This document shows positions 1-11,370 of a DNA stretch of 64,000 bases, piece by piece. The position numbers and the translations under genes are program-made. The notes under the pieces are model-generated. The model was not told the origin of the DNA, did not search any database, and saw only the letters and a list, made by a program, of their open reading frames with translations. The DNA is from Isoetes taiwanensis (Eukaryota > Streptophyta > Lycopodiopsida > Isoetales > Isoetaceae), in contig JAJEKV010000003.1 in NCBI GenBank assembly GCA_021234155.1, positions 20,504,386-20,568,385 of the forward strand, written 5' to 3'. Each line of letters opens with the position of its first letter. Within the stretch, counting starts at the first letter, position 1.

Positions 1-227
1 GAGAATTCAACACAGCAGATGAGAACACAATGAGACAAGAACGCGAACGATCAGAAAATAGTGTCTTTATCAAAATGTTCACAGTTTAAATACAATTATC
101 TCCATGACTTAGGCTTAGATCAAGGAGTAACTCATGCCATAATTCCTTCAACCGCCTCAACCGCTTAACTACTTTTCAAACATGAAATAACCAAAATAGG
201 AAACACAAAAACACTTAATGTTTAACA
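1..227 (-). repeat. 3' LTR of the Copia element, cut by window edge
   Basis: These 227 bases align without gaps to 4412-4638. In the element's orientation the LTR begins TGTTAAACATT directly after the polypurine tract. The last 26 bases of the LTR lie outside the window. Confidence 0.93.
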
Positions 228-236
228 CCCCCACTT
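228..236 (-). other. Polypurine tract of the Copia element
   Basis: On the minus strand the sequence AAGTGGGGG abuts the LTR start TGTTAAA, the usual place for the plus-strand primer of an LTR retrotransposon. The Pol stop codon TAA (235-237) overlaps it. Confidence 0.8.
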
Positions 237-2107
237 AAGTGTTTGCCGTCTTTAACCCAATCATTTCAAGAAATTTCTGAAACTTGATGATTCCCAGAGC
301 TTTTGTCATTGCATCAGCAACCATTTCTGCTGTGACAGTAAGCCAACTTCGAGGTACCTGTGTTTAGGATATCTCTGATATAGTGATACTTAATATCAAT
401 ATGTTTCATCCCCTTGTGCTTAGCAGGATCATATGAAACTTTCATGGCTCCTTGATTATCTGCCATCAGTGTCATTCCTATGCTGTCATGAATTTTCAAT
501 TCAATTGCTAACCTTTGCAGCCAAATGGCTTCATTAAAAGCATGTGTAATCGCATAGAATTCAGCCTCAGTGGTGGATTGAGCAATGCATTTTTGTTTGG
601 AGCTACTCCAACTTATGATTCCTCCTGCAAGAGTGAAGACATAACCTGAGATGGATTTTCTGTCTGGATCCCCTCCCCAGTCTGAATCTGTGTATCCAAC
701 AATCTCCCTGCTGCCATTAGCATCAAAACTTATTCCAAGCTTGGAGGTACCTGCAATGTACCTTAGACACCTTTTGAGCGAGCAACAATGACTATGCTTT
801 GGATTATTTGCAAACTGACTTAACTTAGAGAGTGTCAAGGACAAGTCAGGTCTTGTGGCTACTGCTGCAAAATTTAGAGTCCCCAAGATGTTCCTGTACT
901 GTTCATGAATGTAAAATAGATTTTGAGAACAAGACTCGCCTGAGGCAACTAAGTTTACTCCAAACTCAAGAGGAGTTGCAACCGTCTTACAATTTGTCAT
1001 GCCCACCCTGTGCAAAAGGTCAACCAAGTATTTTTCTTGATGTAAAAACATCTTCCCTTTTTCCCTGTCATAATTTATCTGTATGCCTAGAAAGTGATAT
1101 ATCATGCCTAAATCCTTCATTCTGAATTGTTTATGGAGTTGCTCTTTCAGCAATACTAACTCATTCTCTCGAGCTGCTAAGATGATCAAATCATCCACAT
1201 AACATAATACAAGTACAGGAAAAGGCATGAATCGAAAGTAAACACCAGGGTCATTTGCACTTACTTGGAAGTCAAGCATAAGGAGCACTTGATTCAATCT
1301 GGAATACCAAGTTCTGGACGCCTGCTTCGGACCATATATTGCCTTATGCAACTTGCAGACCACATTAGATCCTTGAATAAAGCCCTCTGGCTGTTCTAAA
1401 TAGAGTTCCTCCTCAAGTTCCCCATGCAAGAAGGCATTTGTGACGTCCATTTGGTGTATGTGATAATGCTGTTGACATCCGTATGCCAAGATGGTTCTCA
1501 CAGATATGAGTTTAACTACATGAGCAAAGGTCCTGTCATAATCTATCCCATATACCTGTGTAAAGCCTCTGGCCACCAGCCTTGCTTTAAAATGGTCAAT
1601 GCTGCCATCACTATGGTATTTGATTTTAAATACCCATTTGGATCCTATTATGTTTTTGTCAATTGGTTTTTCAACCAAAGACCAAGTCCCAGCTTCTTGT
1701 ATTGATGCAAATTCAGCTTTCATAGCAGCAATCCACTGATCCCTTTCATTACTATTAATGGCCTCAAGATAAGTTTGTGGTTCAATAGCATGCTCCGTGA
1801 TTGAAAACACATAATCTTGGAGCCATGCAGGAGGTCTCCTATGGCGTGCAGGCCTTACAGCAACAGGATATTCTGTTGTATCAGCAGGATACTCTGTTGT
1901 ATCATTCTCCCCTAATGGTTCCTCTTCAACATCAATATTACCACCATTAGATACTATGACATCATTCCTTTCATTGCTGGTATTCTCCAAGGGAATTGCT
2001 GATGCAGCAGGCAGAGTTTTGCTGGGTACTTCTAAGTCTGCTATGATGATAAAGGTTGATTGGCTTAGCCTGAGGGAAACAATTCTCATATTCATTGAAT
2101 TCAGCAT
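235..2107 (-). pseudogene. Copia Pol: reverse transcriptase and RNase H, frameshifted
   Basis: A 597-codon open frame (2107 to 314) holds a Copia reverse transcriptase followed by RNase H1. Visible signatures are WVFKIKYHSDGSI and KARLVARGFTQ at the start of RT, the catalytic YVDD box, and RNase H motifs TDSDWGGDPDRKS, STTEAEFYA and ADNQGA. The frame is lost near the end. The natural C-terminus (EMVADAMTKALGI onward) is in another frame and stops at 235-237. The start of this frame overlaps the integrase frame, so a second frameshift separates RT from integrase at about 2040-2110. It would copy element RNA into DNA in cytoplasmic particles if intact. Confidence 0.93.
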
Positions 2108-3614
2108 GGCAGCTAATCACTAGTTTCTGAGTCTCAAGATCAATGAATCTGTATGCTTTTCTGTTACTGCAGTAGCCTATAAACATGCATGACTTTACTT
2201 GACTCCCTAGCTTTGAGTTTGGAACATTTAACTTTACAAAAGCTTTGCATCCAAAAACTTTCAAATGTTTAAACACAGGAGATTTACCTGCCCAAATGTC
2301 AACTTTGAATTCAAGTTTGGCATATGGAGCTCTATTTATCAAATAGGTTGCTGTAGCTATAGCTTCACCCCAAAAACAAGCTGGAACTTTCATGCTTAAT
2401 AACAATGTCCTGGCCATTTCAATGAGGGTTCTATTTACCCTTTCTGCTCGACCATTCTGCTCACTAGTATATAGTGCAGTGAGTTTGTGTTCAATCCCAT
2501 TCATCATGAGAAAATCCTCAAAGGCCTTAGAGCAAAATTCACCTCCATTGTCAGATCTTAAGGCTAAAATTTGATCTCCAGTTCCCTTTTCAACCAGCTG
2601 TTTGAAAATGCAAAAATATTCAAAGCATTGATTCTTAGTTTTGAGTAAATACACAAATACCTTTCTGGAGAAATCATCTAAGAACACAAGGAAATATTTT
2701 GATCCTGCAGATGTAGCTGGACTGATTGGACCACATAGGTCAGTGTGCAGCAGAGCAAGCCTCTGTTTTGCATATGAAGTGGAAGCTGGGAATCTCCCTC
2801 TTGTGATCTTGTATTGTAAACAAATGTTGCAGGATCTGGTGGATACCTTGCCAATCTTCACAAATCCTTGCTTGACCAGAAATTCCATCCGAAAGGGGGC
2901 GATATGCCCGAGCCTGTAATGCCATAATGTTTGCTCAGAAGGAGCTTCGCCTGCATAATGTACTCCTTCAGTGATCCTAGGTGAACCAAGAATCTCATAC
3001 AAGTTGCCCTTCCGTATTGCTCGAATCAGCACTCGCCCATCTGCATCTAGCACCTCACAACTAGAGGTAGAAAACTTGATTTCACTGCCTGCATCAGTTA
3101 GTCTGCTGACTGACAAGAGATTCTTTTGCAAACGTGGTACATGCAGAACATTTTCGACAGTTGTGACAGCTTTTCCAAACAGAATTGAAATGCTACCTGT
3201 TCCAATTGCTTCCTGAACATGGTGATCTCCCATGCGAATCACCTTAGGGCATGACAGTAGCTGGTAATTGAAGAAAAGTTCTCTTTGTGAAGTCATATGG
3301 CTTGTAGCTCCAGAATCCATGTACCACTTAGAGTTAGGCTTCCCTTCCATCAATTCTAAGGCAACAAACAGGAACTCCCCATGATCATCCTCCAGTTCTT
3401 CAACTATGCAGTTGTGTTCCTCCTCAGAATTGTCAACACATTTTTCTTCCTCTGCAACGGCTGCTTGCTCTCTGGGTACCGGAGCAGGGGCTCGACAATC
3501 TCTTTCCAGATGTCCAGTCTTTTGGCATCGAAAACAAGTTGCTTTGTTTTTATCAAATCGAGGCTTCCTTCCTCCATTCTTTTCTCCCTTTTTATTTTTT
3601 GCTTCACTGAACAT
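1971..3614 (-). pseudogene. Copia gag C-terminus, protease and integrase
   Basis: This 547-codon frame contains, in order, a gag zinc knuckle (CFRCQKTGHLERDC, C-x2-C-x4-H-x4-C), an aspartic protease active site (DSGATSHM), the pre-integrase HHCC region (LWHYRLGHI...CNICLQYK) and the integrase core. The core acidic triad is visible in HTDLCGP, RSDNGGEF and GRAERVNRT. The last residues drift out of the family pattern because the reading frame changes just before RT. The upstream gag part is in other frames. Confidence 0.92.
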
Positions 3615-4286
3615 CAGCGTTATCTGTCACAAGATGTGCCTTGTTCTGATTCTGACGAATGACTTCAGCTTTGAGTCTCTCCAGAGCTTTGTTGAAAGTG
3701 TATTCCGACAATCTGCCTTCCATATTGATAATGACTCCTTCAAAAGTCGAAGGTAAACTGTTGAGCAGCATGCTTACCTTCTCATCTTCCGTGATATCGA
3801 CCAGCAGTGGCTTGCAATTCGTCCAGCATCTCCCTCATGATGCATGCATGCTCATGGAAATCTCCTCCCTCAGTCAAATGAAGACTGTAGAGCTTTTTCC
3901 TCAGAGCAAGACGATTTCCTGCCAAATCAGAAGCATAATGGTTCATAAGAACCCGCCAAATTGCATGAGCAGATGAAAGTCCCCTGACCAATTGCAGGGG
4001 TGTCATCTAAACCAGAGCAGATCACCAATCGTGCCTTCCGGTCCTTCTCAACAAGGTCCGAAGCAGATTCTAGAATAACCTCAATGGTTTCTTCATCAGT
4101 GCCCTCAGTAGCACTAGATCCGGCAGGAGTGCCTTGATTCACACTCCCTGTCGGATTGACAGCACCCCAGAGGCCCTTATCCTCCAGGATCATTTGGATC
4201 CGCCATTTCCAGAGCATAAAATTTTTCCCATTGAATCGGGGAATCAGCTTCCATTCGAATGCATTTAGTGTTCCGTTATTCTCCAT
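3615..4286 (-). pseudogene. Copia gag N-terminal region, broken
   Basis: The gag start codon is at 4286 and the first open stretch (MENNGTLNAFEWKLIPRFNG) reads to about 4000 before a frameshift. It continues in a second frame (ending at 3782) with the typical LALRKKLYSLHLTEGG segment, then shifts again before the zinc-knuckle frame at 3614. The pattern matches the UBN2/retrotran_gag type of plant Copia elements. At least two lesions disable it. Confidence 0.85.
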
Positions 4287-4371
4287 CGTACAGGTATTAA
4301 AGGTGGTTAACTCAAGGATTGTGGAAATCAGTCAGGACAATGACAGAGTCAGAGTCAGAGCAGTTACATGC

Positions 4372-4385
4372 GTGGGCCCATAACC
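4372..4385 (-). other. Primer-binding site, internal initiator tRNA-Met type
   Basis: The plus strand reads GTGGGCCCATAACC just inside the LTR, which equals the anticodon stem-loop of plant initiator tRNA-Met (anticodon CAT). The element RNA is therefore complementary to the tRNA's interior rather than to its 3' CCA end. The Drosophila copia element primes this way from a 5' tRNA half. The LTR boundary set by this site gives a clean TG...CA LTR. Confidence 0.75.
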
Positions 4386-4638
4386 TGTAAATTAAACTGA
4401 TGAAAATAATAGAGAATTCAACACAGCAGATGAGAACACAATGAGACAAGAACATGAATGATCAGAAGATAGTGTCATTATCAAAATGTTCACTGTTTAA
4501 ATACAACTATCTCCATGAGTTAGGCTTAGATCAAGGAGTAACTCATGCCATAATTCCTTCAACCGCCTCAACCGCTTAACTACTTTCCAAACATGAAATA
4601 ACCAAAATAGGAAACACAAAAACACTTAATGTTTAACA
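4386..4638 (-). repeat. 5' LTR of the Copia element
   Basis: A 253-bp LTR running TGTAAATTAAAC to GTTTAACA on the plus strand, so TG...CA in either orientation. Its right 227 bp match 1-227 without gaps. It lies next to the primer-binding site. Confidence 0.9.
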
Positions 4639-4767
4639 TGCTTTGTGCCAGACTAAAGGCCACAAAGAAATATTTTTTGCTTTGTGCCAGACTAAAGGCA
4701 CAAAGAAATATTTTGTGCCAGACTAAAGGTCGTGCTTTGTGTCAGACTAAAGGTCGTGCTTTGTGCA
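4639..4767 (+). repeat. Short tandem repeat next to the Copia LTR
   Basis: About four imperfect copies of a unit containing TGCTTTGTGCCAGACTAAAG, the first two also carrying CACAAAGAAATATTTT. The repeat begins exactly where the LTR ends. Confidence 0.8.
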
Positions 4768-5540
4768 GATGGCAGGGCAGAATCTGTCCCATTTTTTCTT
4801 CTTTCTATTTTTCCTTCTCTATTGCAGATCAAGCAAAACTTAGAAGGGCTAGCTTTGCTACTTCAGCTCCATCACCAAGTGCCCAAATGCCTAATTCCGA
4901 TGCCTGCGCAAACCTTAAACCCACCCCATCCTCCTCTGCCCAAAAAACAGGTACCTTTTTGTATGTTATTTGCATGTCGAAATTCCATCTTCTGCTTCTA
5001 TTCACAGAAGCGTCAGAGGACTCGCCACATTTTTCTTCCATTCACATAAAAGCAAAGAAGCAGCTAGAATTTTTCTCCAGCTAGAATTGCAATAGAAGGC
5101 GACATGCTGCCGTAATATAACATTAAGTTTTGGGCATGGCCATGGCTATAAAATATATATTGGTTTGCAACATTTTTTCTGCTACTTTTGCTCTGCAAAT
5201 TGAGAGCTAAGCCAATGGATTCTATTATGTGGCCAAAAAATAGAAAGCTCATTATAATGTTCCTCCTGCTTCTGAAAACAGAGCACGATTGAGATTAAGA
5301 GGTTAAAAAGACAGATTAGAATACCATATTTGAATAATTTTGAGCTTAAACACATGCAAGATTTTGTGTTGAGGTGATTGGATTTGTGGATCAGAGAGGT
5401 CGGGTTGCCAAAATTGAGCATTTTGTTTAGAAGAAGCAGATAAAGATGCAGAAGTGAAAAATGCCACGGATAGGCCTATAAATATATTTCAAAAGCTGTA
5501 GTTTAACGTACAAATAGACGATGTAGAATATGAATATAGA

Positions 5541-5571
<31 letters not shown>

Positions 5572-5876
5572 GAGAGAGAAGGGGGAAATGGAGAAAAGTA
5601 AAAAAGGGCCACAGCCTTGATGCCTTGTTTCGATGGTGTTCTTAAGACATAAGGCCGTGTGTCCTCTAAGAGGATTAGAAAAATCTTAGATTCGAAAATG
5701 TTAGAGCTAATAGTTAATGTTTTGGTTCTAAGTCAATCAAACCCTTCGAATAATTGTCATCACTAGCCTATCATCAGTTGAATGCTCCTTATTAGTAGGT
5801 ACATGTGGAAAATAAGTGTCCCACTTTGTGCTTCAGTCCATCCATTGACTCAGGATGTTAGAGGTTAGCAAGAATC
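4768..5876. other. Intergenic spacer
   Basis: No coding region can be supported here. It contains an A-run at about 5540-5559 followed by a GA microsatellite to about 5579. Short open frames are low in complexity and match nothing recognised. Confidence 0.6.
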
Positions 5877-6770
5877 TTGACAGTTGCGCCATGGTACGAT
5901 TTTGGTCAGTTAGTGACCTGGAGGTCTATCAAACCAAATTCTTGCTGTCTCAATGGGACATATCTTTTTGACAAAAGGTTGTTGGTACTCTGCTACTTGT
6001 TGCTCCAGAGCCTATTGAAGGGTATATGTAGATCTCTCACTAAAGTGTTTACGAGTCTCCTGAACTCTATGTATAAGCTGCTTGTTAAGGGTGATATCCT
6101 TCCGCCATCCAGCAAGTGGTCCCTTCAGCTCTCGCCTCCTAGTTGGAGACGCATGTGGACTTGGGCTTGGGATAAACTACTTCATCATAAGGTGACTATG
6201 CTGTGGTGGCAGATTCTCCATAGATGCCCTTGTGTCAATGTGCTTGTCCACAAATTTGATCCTCAAGTGTCAACATTCTGCCCAATGTGCAAGCAAAGGG
6301 ACGAGACTATTGAGCATTGTTTCATTTTGTATGACCACCTCCAGTCAGTTTGATCTTGGTTGCTTTCTTTTTTTATGTGATATTGACTAGTCAACAAGTG
6401 CTTTTGGCTATTTATCTGGATACTTGAAATAAGCTATGAAGTCAAGCCTTTCACTTGGCATCATGATGGTCGTTGTGGTCTATCTGGAAGTGCAAAAGAT
6501 TGTGTGTTTTAAGGGTTTGGATACTCCTCCTGTTGTTGTCCTCCAGGATGCTCAAGATAGAATTGCTAAGGCCTACTATTGCTCTTCGCTTGCTCCTGCC
6601 AAGCATTAGTTGATCTTTGACACTTATTTGAGTGTGTTGTCTTATGCATATGCTGGTGGTCCTACTCAATGGATCATGATTATCCTCTGAGATTTTAATC
6701 CCGCTTGTGCAGTTGTATCTATCTTTTGGCTTGGACTTTCAATATATTTTGACGTCCTTTAAAAAAAAAA
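5877..6770 (+). mobile_element. LINE (non-LTR retrotransposon) 3' remnant
   Basis: The frame at 5877-6353 ends with a reverse-transcriptase-associated zinc-binding region (zf-RVT type): a W-rich stretch WWQILHRCPCVNVLVHKF followed by FCPMCKQRDETIEHCF with C-x2-C and H/C ligands. Plant LINE ORF2 proteins end this way. Downstream coding is broken by stops, and an A-run at about 6761-6770 fits a LINE tail. Endonuclease and RT core are absent, so this is a 5'-truncated, decayed copy. Confidence 0.7.
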
Positions 6771-6779
6771 CTAGCAAAA

Positions 6780-7490
6780 AGGTGCAACGGGAGGCTTGAG
6801 TAGTTTTTCGGTTTCGCCTTAGAAAAAGAGAAATGTTCGCGGATGTTAGTATCTAAAGTACTTTTTGTAGAGAATCTTCATCGAGTTTTATAGTGAATCT
6901 TAATAAGATCTAGAGGGAATCTGGAAGAATTCAAGAAATCTTTATAGAATATTTGGTGAAGCCTAGGGAAATCTTTATGGAATCTTAAGGGGATCTAAAG
7001 TATAGAATCTTTGTATGAACCTTTATGGAATCTTATAGAATATAAAGTAATCTTCTCGAAAAATATAACAACATCTTTGTGGAATTTTTAAGATCTGAAG
7101 GAAGTAGGATATGGTGAATAATAGTTGTTATAATATATCCCACTTTTAGAGGAGAAATAGAAAACTTTAGTTAAGGAAATCTAGAAAAATATAGGGAAAA
7201 AATCTAAAAGAATATTGAGGGAATCAATCTAGAAGAACAGAGGCCTAAGCGAATATTAATGGATTATTTCACATGGTACCTTTTGCAAAGGGTGTATTTA
7301 TAGTCCCATATTAGGAAACTTGATGGCATCTTGGAAAATGTAAAAGAATCTTGGAGGAATCTTGAGGAAGTTGAGGGAAATCTTTTGTAGTCCACGAAAA
7401 TATAAGAGAATATATAGGGGAATATTGGGTGAACCTACGCTGGGTATCTTTTGCAAGACCACTGCAGTCCCTCAAAAGACAAATTACCTG
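6780..7490. repeat. A-rich degenerate repeats with AATCTT words
   Basis: The words GGAATCTT, GAATCTT and AAATCTTT recur at irregular spacing from about 6860 to 7400, with no open frame. It looks like a decayed tandem repeat, and the unit length cannot be fixed by eye. Confidence 0.5.
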
Positions 7491-7544
7491 TCCTTCTATA
7501 TATATGATTACTAAAAATCCTTCTATATATATGATTACTAAAAA
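7491..7544. repeat. Tandem duplication of a 27-bp unit
   Basis: Two perfect head-to-tail copies of a 27-bp unit starting TCCTTCTATATATATGATTA, at 7491-7517 and 7518-7544. Confidence 0.9.
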
Positions 7545-9306
7545 AACCCGGCGCCAAAAAGTATTTTGGAATTATGTATACTGACTTTTAGGCGCCCTTT
7601 TTTTGTTCCCGACTACACACCCATTTGTTTCCGGCAGTGAAGGCCTTACGGTACAGCCGCTCTGCTTCATCTGGCTACTCACCTATACTCGCTTGCCTTT
7701 CGCCTAAATAGAATCGCCATCGCATTCTCTAGGTAAGCCACGTTCCCCCATGAATTGCAAGCCAAATTGTTAAACTTTTAGTATGGTGGTTGCAGAACTC
7801 CTGTAGCGCCAGGCAACTGAAAGCCGGGGACTCTAGACTCTGCAAAAAAACCCTCCGGTAAGTTGTTAAGTTCACTTCAGTACTCAGTTTTTTAATTTTA
7901 AGGTCTGGATCGAAATTGTTTCTATGAAATCGCCGAAAACATGAGGAGCTCGCCTCTTAGATTTTTAGTGTTGATCATGGAAATTGGGTGGGAAATCAGG
8001 CTATGTTTTGAAGTGTGCGGCTGTATGTTCTAATTGGGCGAAAAATCAATGCTCTGTTCTAAAGTTTCGTGATGGGCTGTTACGAGAAGGCTTTGAAAGA
8101 TCATCAGATTCTGTAAACAGTGGTTCTTAAGCTCAAATCCGGCATCAGCCCCTCAAATTTTATCAGTGTGGTGGTTTTCATGGGCAACTGATACACCCAC
8201 ACACGATTCAACGTATGCCCACGTGGACCCAGAACAAGCCTCTGAGACAAGAATTTGGAAAATTTCCATACCCTGGGCCTTGCTCCCCTGTTTTTTCCTT
8301 GCAGAGTCCCTTCCTTCCTTGATAGCAGATCTAATTCCGCTTATGCCTCATTTAGTCCTTTAATTCCAATGCATCTTTTGCTTGATTGCAAGGTCGGAAT
8401 TATGATTTTATACCTAGAGATTAAACGTCCTTGACTGCAAACCCGTTTCATTTAATGGGCCAAAACATGCGGAGCTCAGCTTTGTTTAAATTCGGCCTGT
8501 GTAACTCTTCGGGGAAATCAATTTTCCTGAGAATAGAGCCTGTTATGTATAAATTTTGAGAAGGCTCTATCGATTTACAGGGTCGGAATTATAATTCGAT
8601 GCCTAGAGATTAGAAATCCTTGACTGCAAATCCATGAATCGATTCTGCAAGTCCAGGCAGTCTTGAGAAATGAAGCGAAATAGACAGTAGAAAGTTCGCC
8701 CGTAAAAACAGAGTTGCAAGATGCATACAACAGCCCATTTGTGTTGTTCCGTTCAGCCCCTGTTGTTGGGTTTTGCCGGCCTTCTGTGAGCAAAAAGTAA
8801 AAGTAGCCATAAGCATGTTGCTGGAAACGGCCAGATATTTCGCAAATTGCGTATTCTCTGTGATATCACAGGCTGTATAGATGTTGCCGTAGATATTTCA
8901 TTCATAGCTTTTAGATATAATCCAAAGCATCTTTCACTGGTTTTGGCTTTTGGGCTATACCGGATTTGAGCAAGTTTGCATACAGCTACGGAAATGCAGA
9001 CCATGCGAGCAGATGCTGTTGCACAGGTTAAAATTGCAACTTTGGAGCAGTTTGGAGTATATATTTGTTAATTGATTGGCATACAGAGGTGAACATGGGC
9101 CTGGCATTCCTTTTTTTGTGTTCTAGTTCATGGGTCTTTAAGTTCAACTGGCAATCTCAAATCCGGGCTAATATTAGGCAAATGGAGCTGCCCTTATGTT
9201 ACACGCTGCCGCGACAGCTGATTCAAAGCATATATTCGTGGTTTTTGCAGAGATTCAAGCAGAAAATCTCATTATGCTTTGGCCATCTTGCGGGCATCAA
9301 AGCAAG
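7545..9306. other. Spacer with possible untranslated leader
   Basis: No protein-coding gene is supported. Between about 7620 and 7735 a CT-rich stretch ends in a good splice donor (TCTCTAG|GTAAGCC), and a second donor-like site lies at about 7860. This resembles a 5' untranslated exon and intron, but no coding exon follows on the plus strand. Minus-strand open frames at 8575-9004 match no family I recognise. Confidence 0.35.
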
Positions 9307-9790
9307 CTATCCCGATTCTGCTACGCCATGCATCTTGATAGCTTCTGTAGATCCATTTGGATACAGCAGCCCCCAATTTCGCTCTGTAAAAGGAGCAGGC
9401 TTCTGACTAGGCCAAAGCAGAGTTCCTGTAATGTCTGAAGCTTTACCCAGCGCTCTTCTTGCCAATCTTCTGTTATATTGTGCAGCATTGAACATGTTAG
9501 CACCAGGTTGGGATTCATCCCCATGAGTTGGCCAACCTGTTTCATTTATAACAATCTTTACGTTGCTATAGCCAGGCCTGTTCATGGCTGCAAATAGAGC
9601 ATCCATCTGGCCATGTAACATGTTAGTATAATGCAAAGATCCATCCGATACAACCATGCAACCGTGTACGAGGCTGCAAAAAAAGCATGTTCAGGTAGAA
9701 TTTGAGATGGGCCGCTTGCCCATGCGAGATATGAATACACATTGATGGAAAAAAAAGATCTGCTTTGTGCCCTTGATCTTGCATATGGCA
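9307..9790 (-). pseudogene. Glycoside hydrolase family 17 (beta-1,3-glucanase) fragment
   Basis: A C-terminal piece of a GH17 glucan endo-1,3-beta-glucosidase. The frame at 9657-9307 holds the nucleophile motif VINETGWPTHGDE and then GANMFNAAQYNRRL and TERNWGLLYPNGS. The preceding segment INVYSYLAWASGPSQI is in another frame (9806-9582), so at least one frameshift separates them. The N-terminal half of the fold is missing. GH17 enzymes cut callose or wall beta-1,3-glucans. This copy looks inactive. It lies just upstream of, and opposite to, the Helitron gene, so it may be captured host sequence. Confidence 0.85.
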
Positions 9791-9975
9791 GTAAATAACA
9801 ATGCATATAGCTTTTCCTTAATACGCATAGCTCTTGCTAGATTATATGCTCTAATATTTGTTCTTTCACATGCAGCATTAATCAAGGAGTTGGAGAATAT
9901 TGTGTCTGGGAGTATTGTCCAAGATCAAATTTGCTCAAATAAAACCAAGATTGGAAATACCACCAAGTGGTCAAC

Positions 9976-10823
9976 ATGTCACCTAAGCGTCCCAGGTATA
10001 AATTGACTATCACAACATTTTATAGTCGCTAAACAATACAATAAACTAATCTAATATTGTATGATTTTTTCATAATCATTATTAGGGTTCAAGCATTAGA
10101 AAGTTATGATAGTGAAGATCAACATGCTCGAAATGAACCAGTGCAAAAAAGAAAGGGTCGCCCAAGGTTATCACAATTTAATACCCATATTTTGTTTAAT
10201 TTTTCATTTTGTTATTTCACTAGGGTTTCTAACATTTAACTTCTAATAGATTGCCTATGCTTGGTTCAAGTGATACTATATGCAATGAGACCACAAAAGT
10301 TTTAGGACACCGTAAGCGACAACAAAAGTACTATGCTCGAAAAAAACTGAAGAAGATTCCTAGGTAAGCAATCACGCAATTTGATATTCTAGAAACGTGA
10401 TAAATCAAAATGATATTTTTATCATTTGGTTACAGCAGTGAAAAATTGCAAAATTGCCATACGGATCTTGAAGCTTCCAGGTGCAAATCACAAATCTAAA
10501 TCTTGGTGAATGTACCAATGTACATAATATTACTAATAGAATGTTTAAATTTAACAGGACTGATTGTCCAAGAGTAGACAATAAACAAAAGCATGCAAGG
10601 TCAGTATAAATCCTGCATTTGTTCAAACTCTACATATTTATTTATTATGAGTATGACAGTTCTATCCTTTTAAACTTATTGATACAAAAGGATATATCCC
10701 TAATCACATATTCAAATGAAACAGGAATGGCCATTCAAACTCAAACAGTAAACAAAAAAATACAGCTGCTGACATTGAGGATGAAGAGCAACCGTCTAAC
10801 ACAAAGAAAAGAGGCCGTCCAAG
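9976..10823 (+). CDS. Helitron RepHel 5' exon cluster with AT-hook-like motifs
   Basis: Six small exons join in frame: 9976-9995, 10086-10166, 10250-10362, 10436-10480, 10558-10599 and 10725-10823. All introns are phase 2, each exon ends in AG before GT, and every join rebuilds an arginine or serine codon. Predicted products include the start MSPKRPR, then QKRKGRPR and NTKKRGRPR, the latter two being AT-hook-like GRP cores that could bind AT-rich DNA. The next exon begins at 11371 after a 547-bp intron. That the exons join this way is inference from splice sites and phase. No transcript is available. Confidence 0.6.
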
Positions 10824-11370
10824 GTTAGCACACATTTTATATTGGTCAAAATTCTGTACATTTATTTATCATGAGTATAGTATCTTCGTATAACACAACA
10901 TCTGTATATATTAATTCCATTTACCAAATTGATATTCCGTGTACACATTATCGATTATCATATAGAAGCATACCCTATTCCATATAGATTTTGGCAGCCT
11001 AGCAAGCCAAAGGTTACTACAAAAAATTACTTTTAAGCCTCCGTTGACAAGTACAGCCCTCACTTGGTGTCGCTGTTGGCCTTGGCCACGCGGTGTCGAA
11101 AAGTGTGCGTTGTACTGTTATCGAAGGTTGTGAGAATGTTTTACTAATTCATATCCTAGTTTCTGATGGTGTTGTTGATAAAAATCCGACACTAATATAG
11201 GAATTGGCGTATATTTTAGTAAACATTCGATCGGTACCAAGCCATACATAGCCGACCTATGTACTAAATCATTCTACATCTGATTAACAGATGTTTAACA
11301 CCATGTTTGATTGATAAATAGAAAACCTTATCACATCTGATTGACGATTTTTTCATCGTATCTATAATAG

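Larger units (their letters stand above)
1..4638 (-). mobile_element. Ty1/Copia LTR retrotransposon, decayed
   Basis: The element reads on the minus strand in the order LTR, primer-binding site, gag, zinc knuckle, protease, integrase, reverse transcriptase, RNase H, polypurine tract, LTR. Integrase lies before reverse transcriptase, which is the Copia order. The coding region is split over several frames, so it is not autonomous. The two LTRs differ at about 9 of the 227 aligned positions by eye, so the insertion is moderately old. The left LTR is cut by the window start, so the target-site duplication cannot be checked. Confidence 0.95.
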
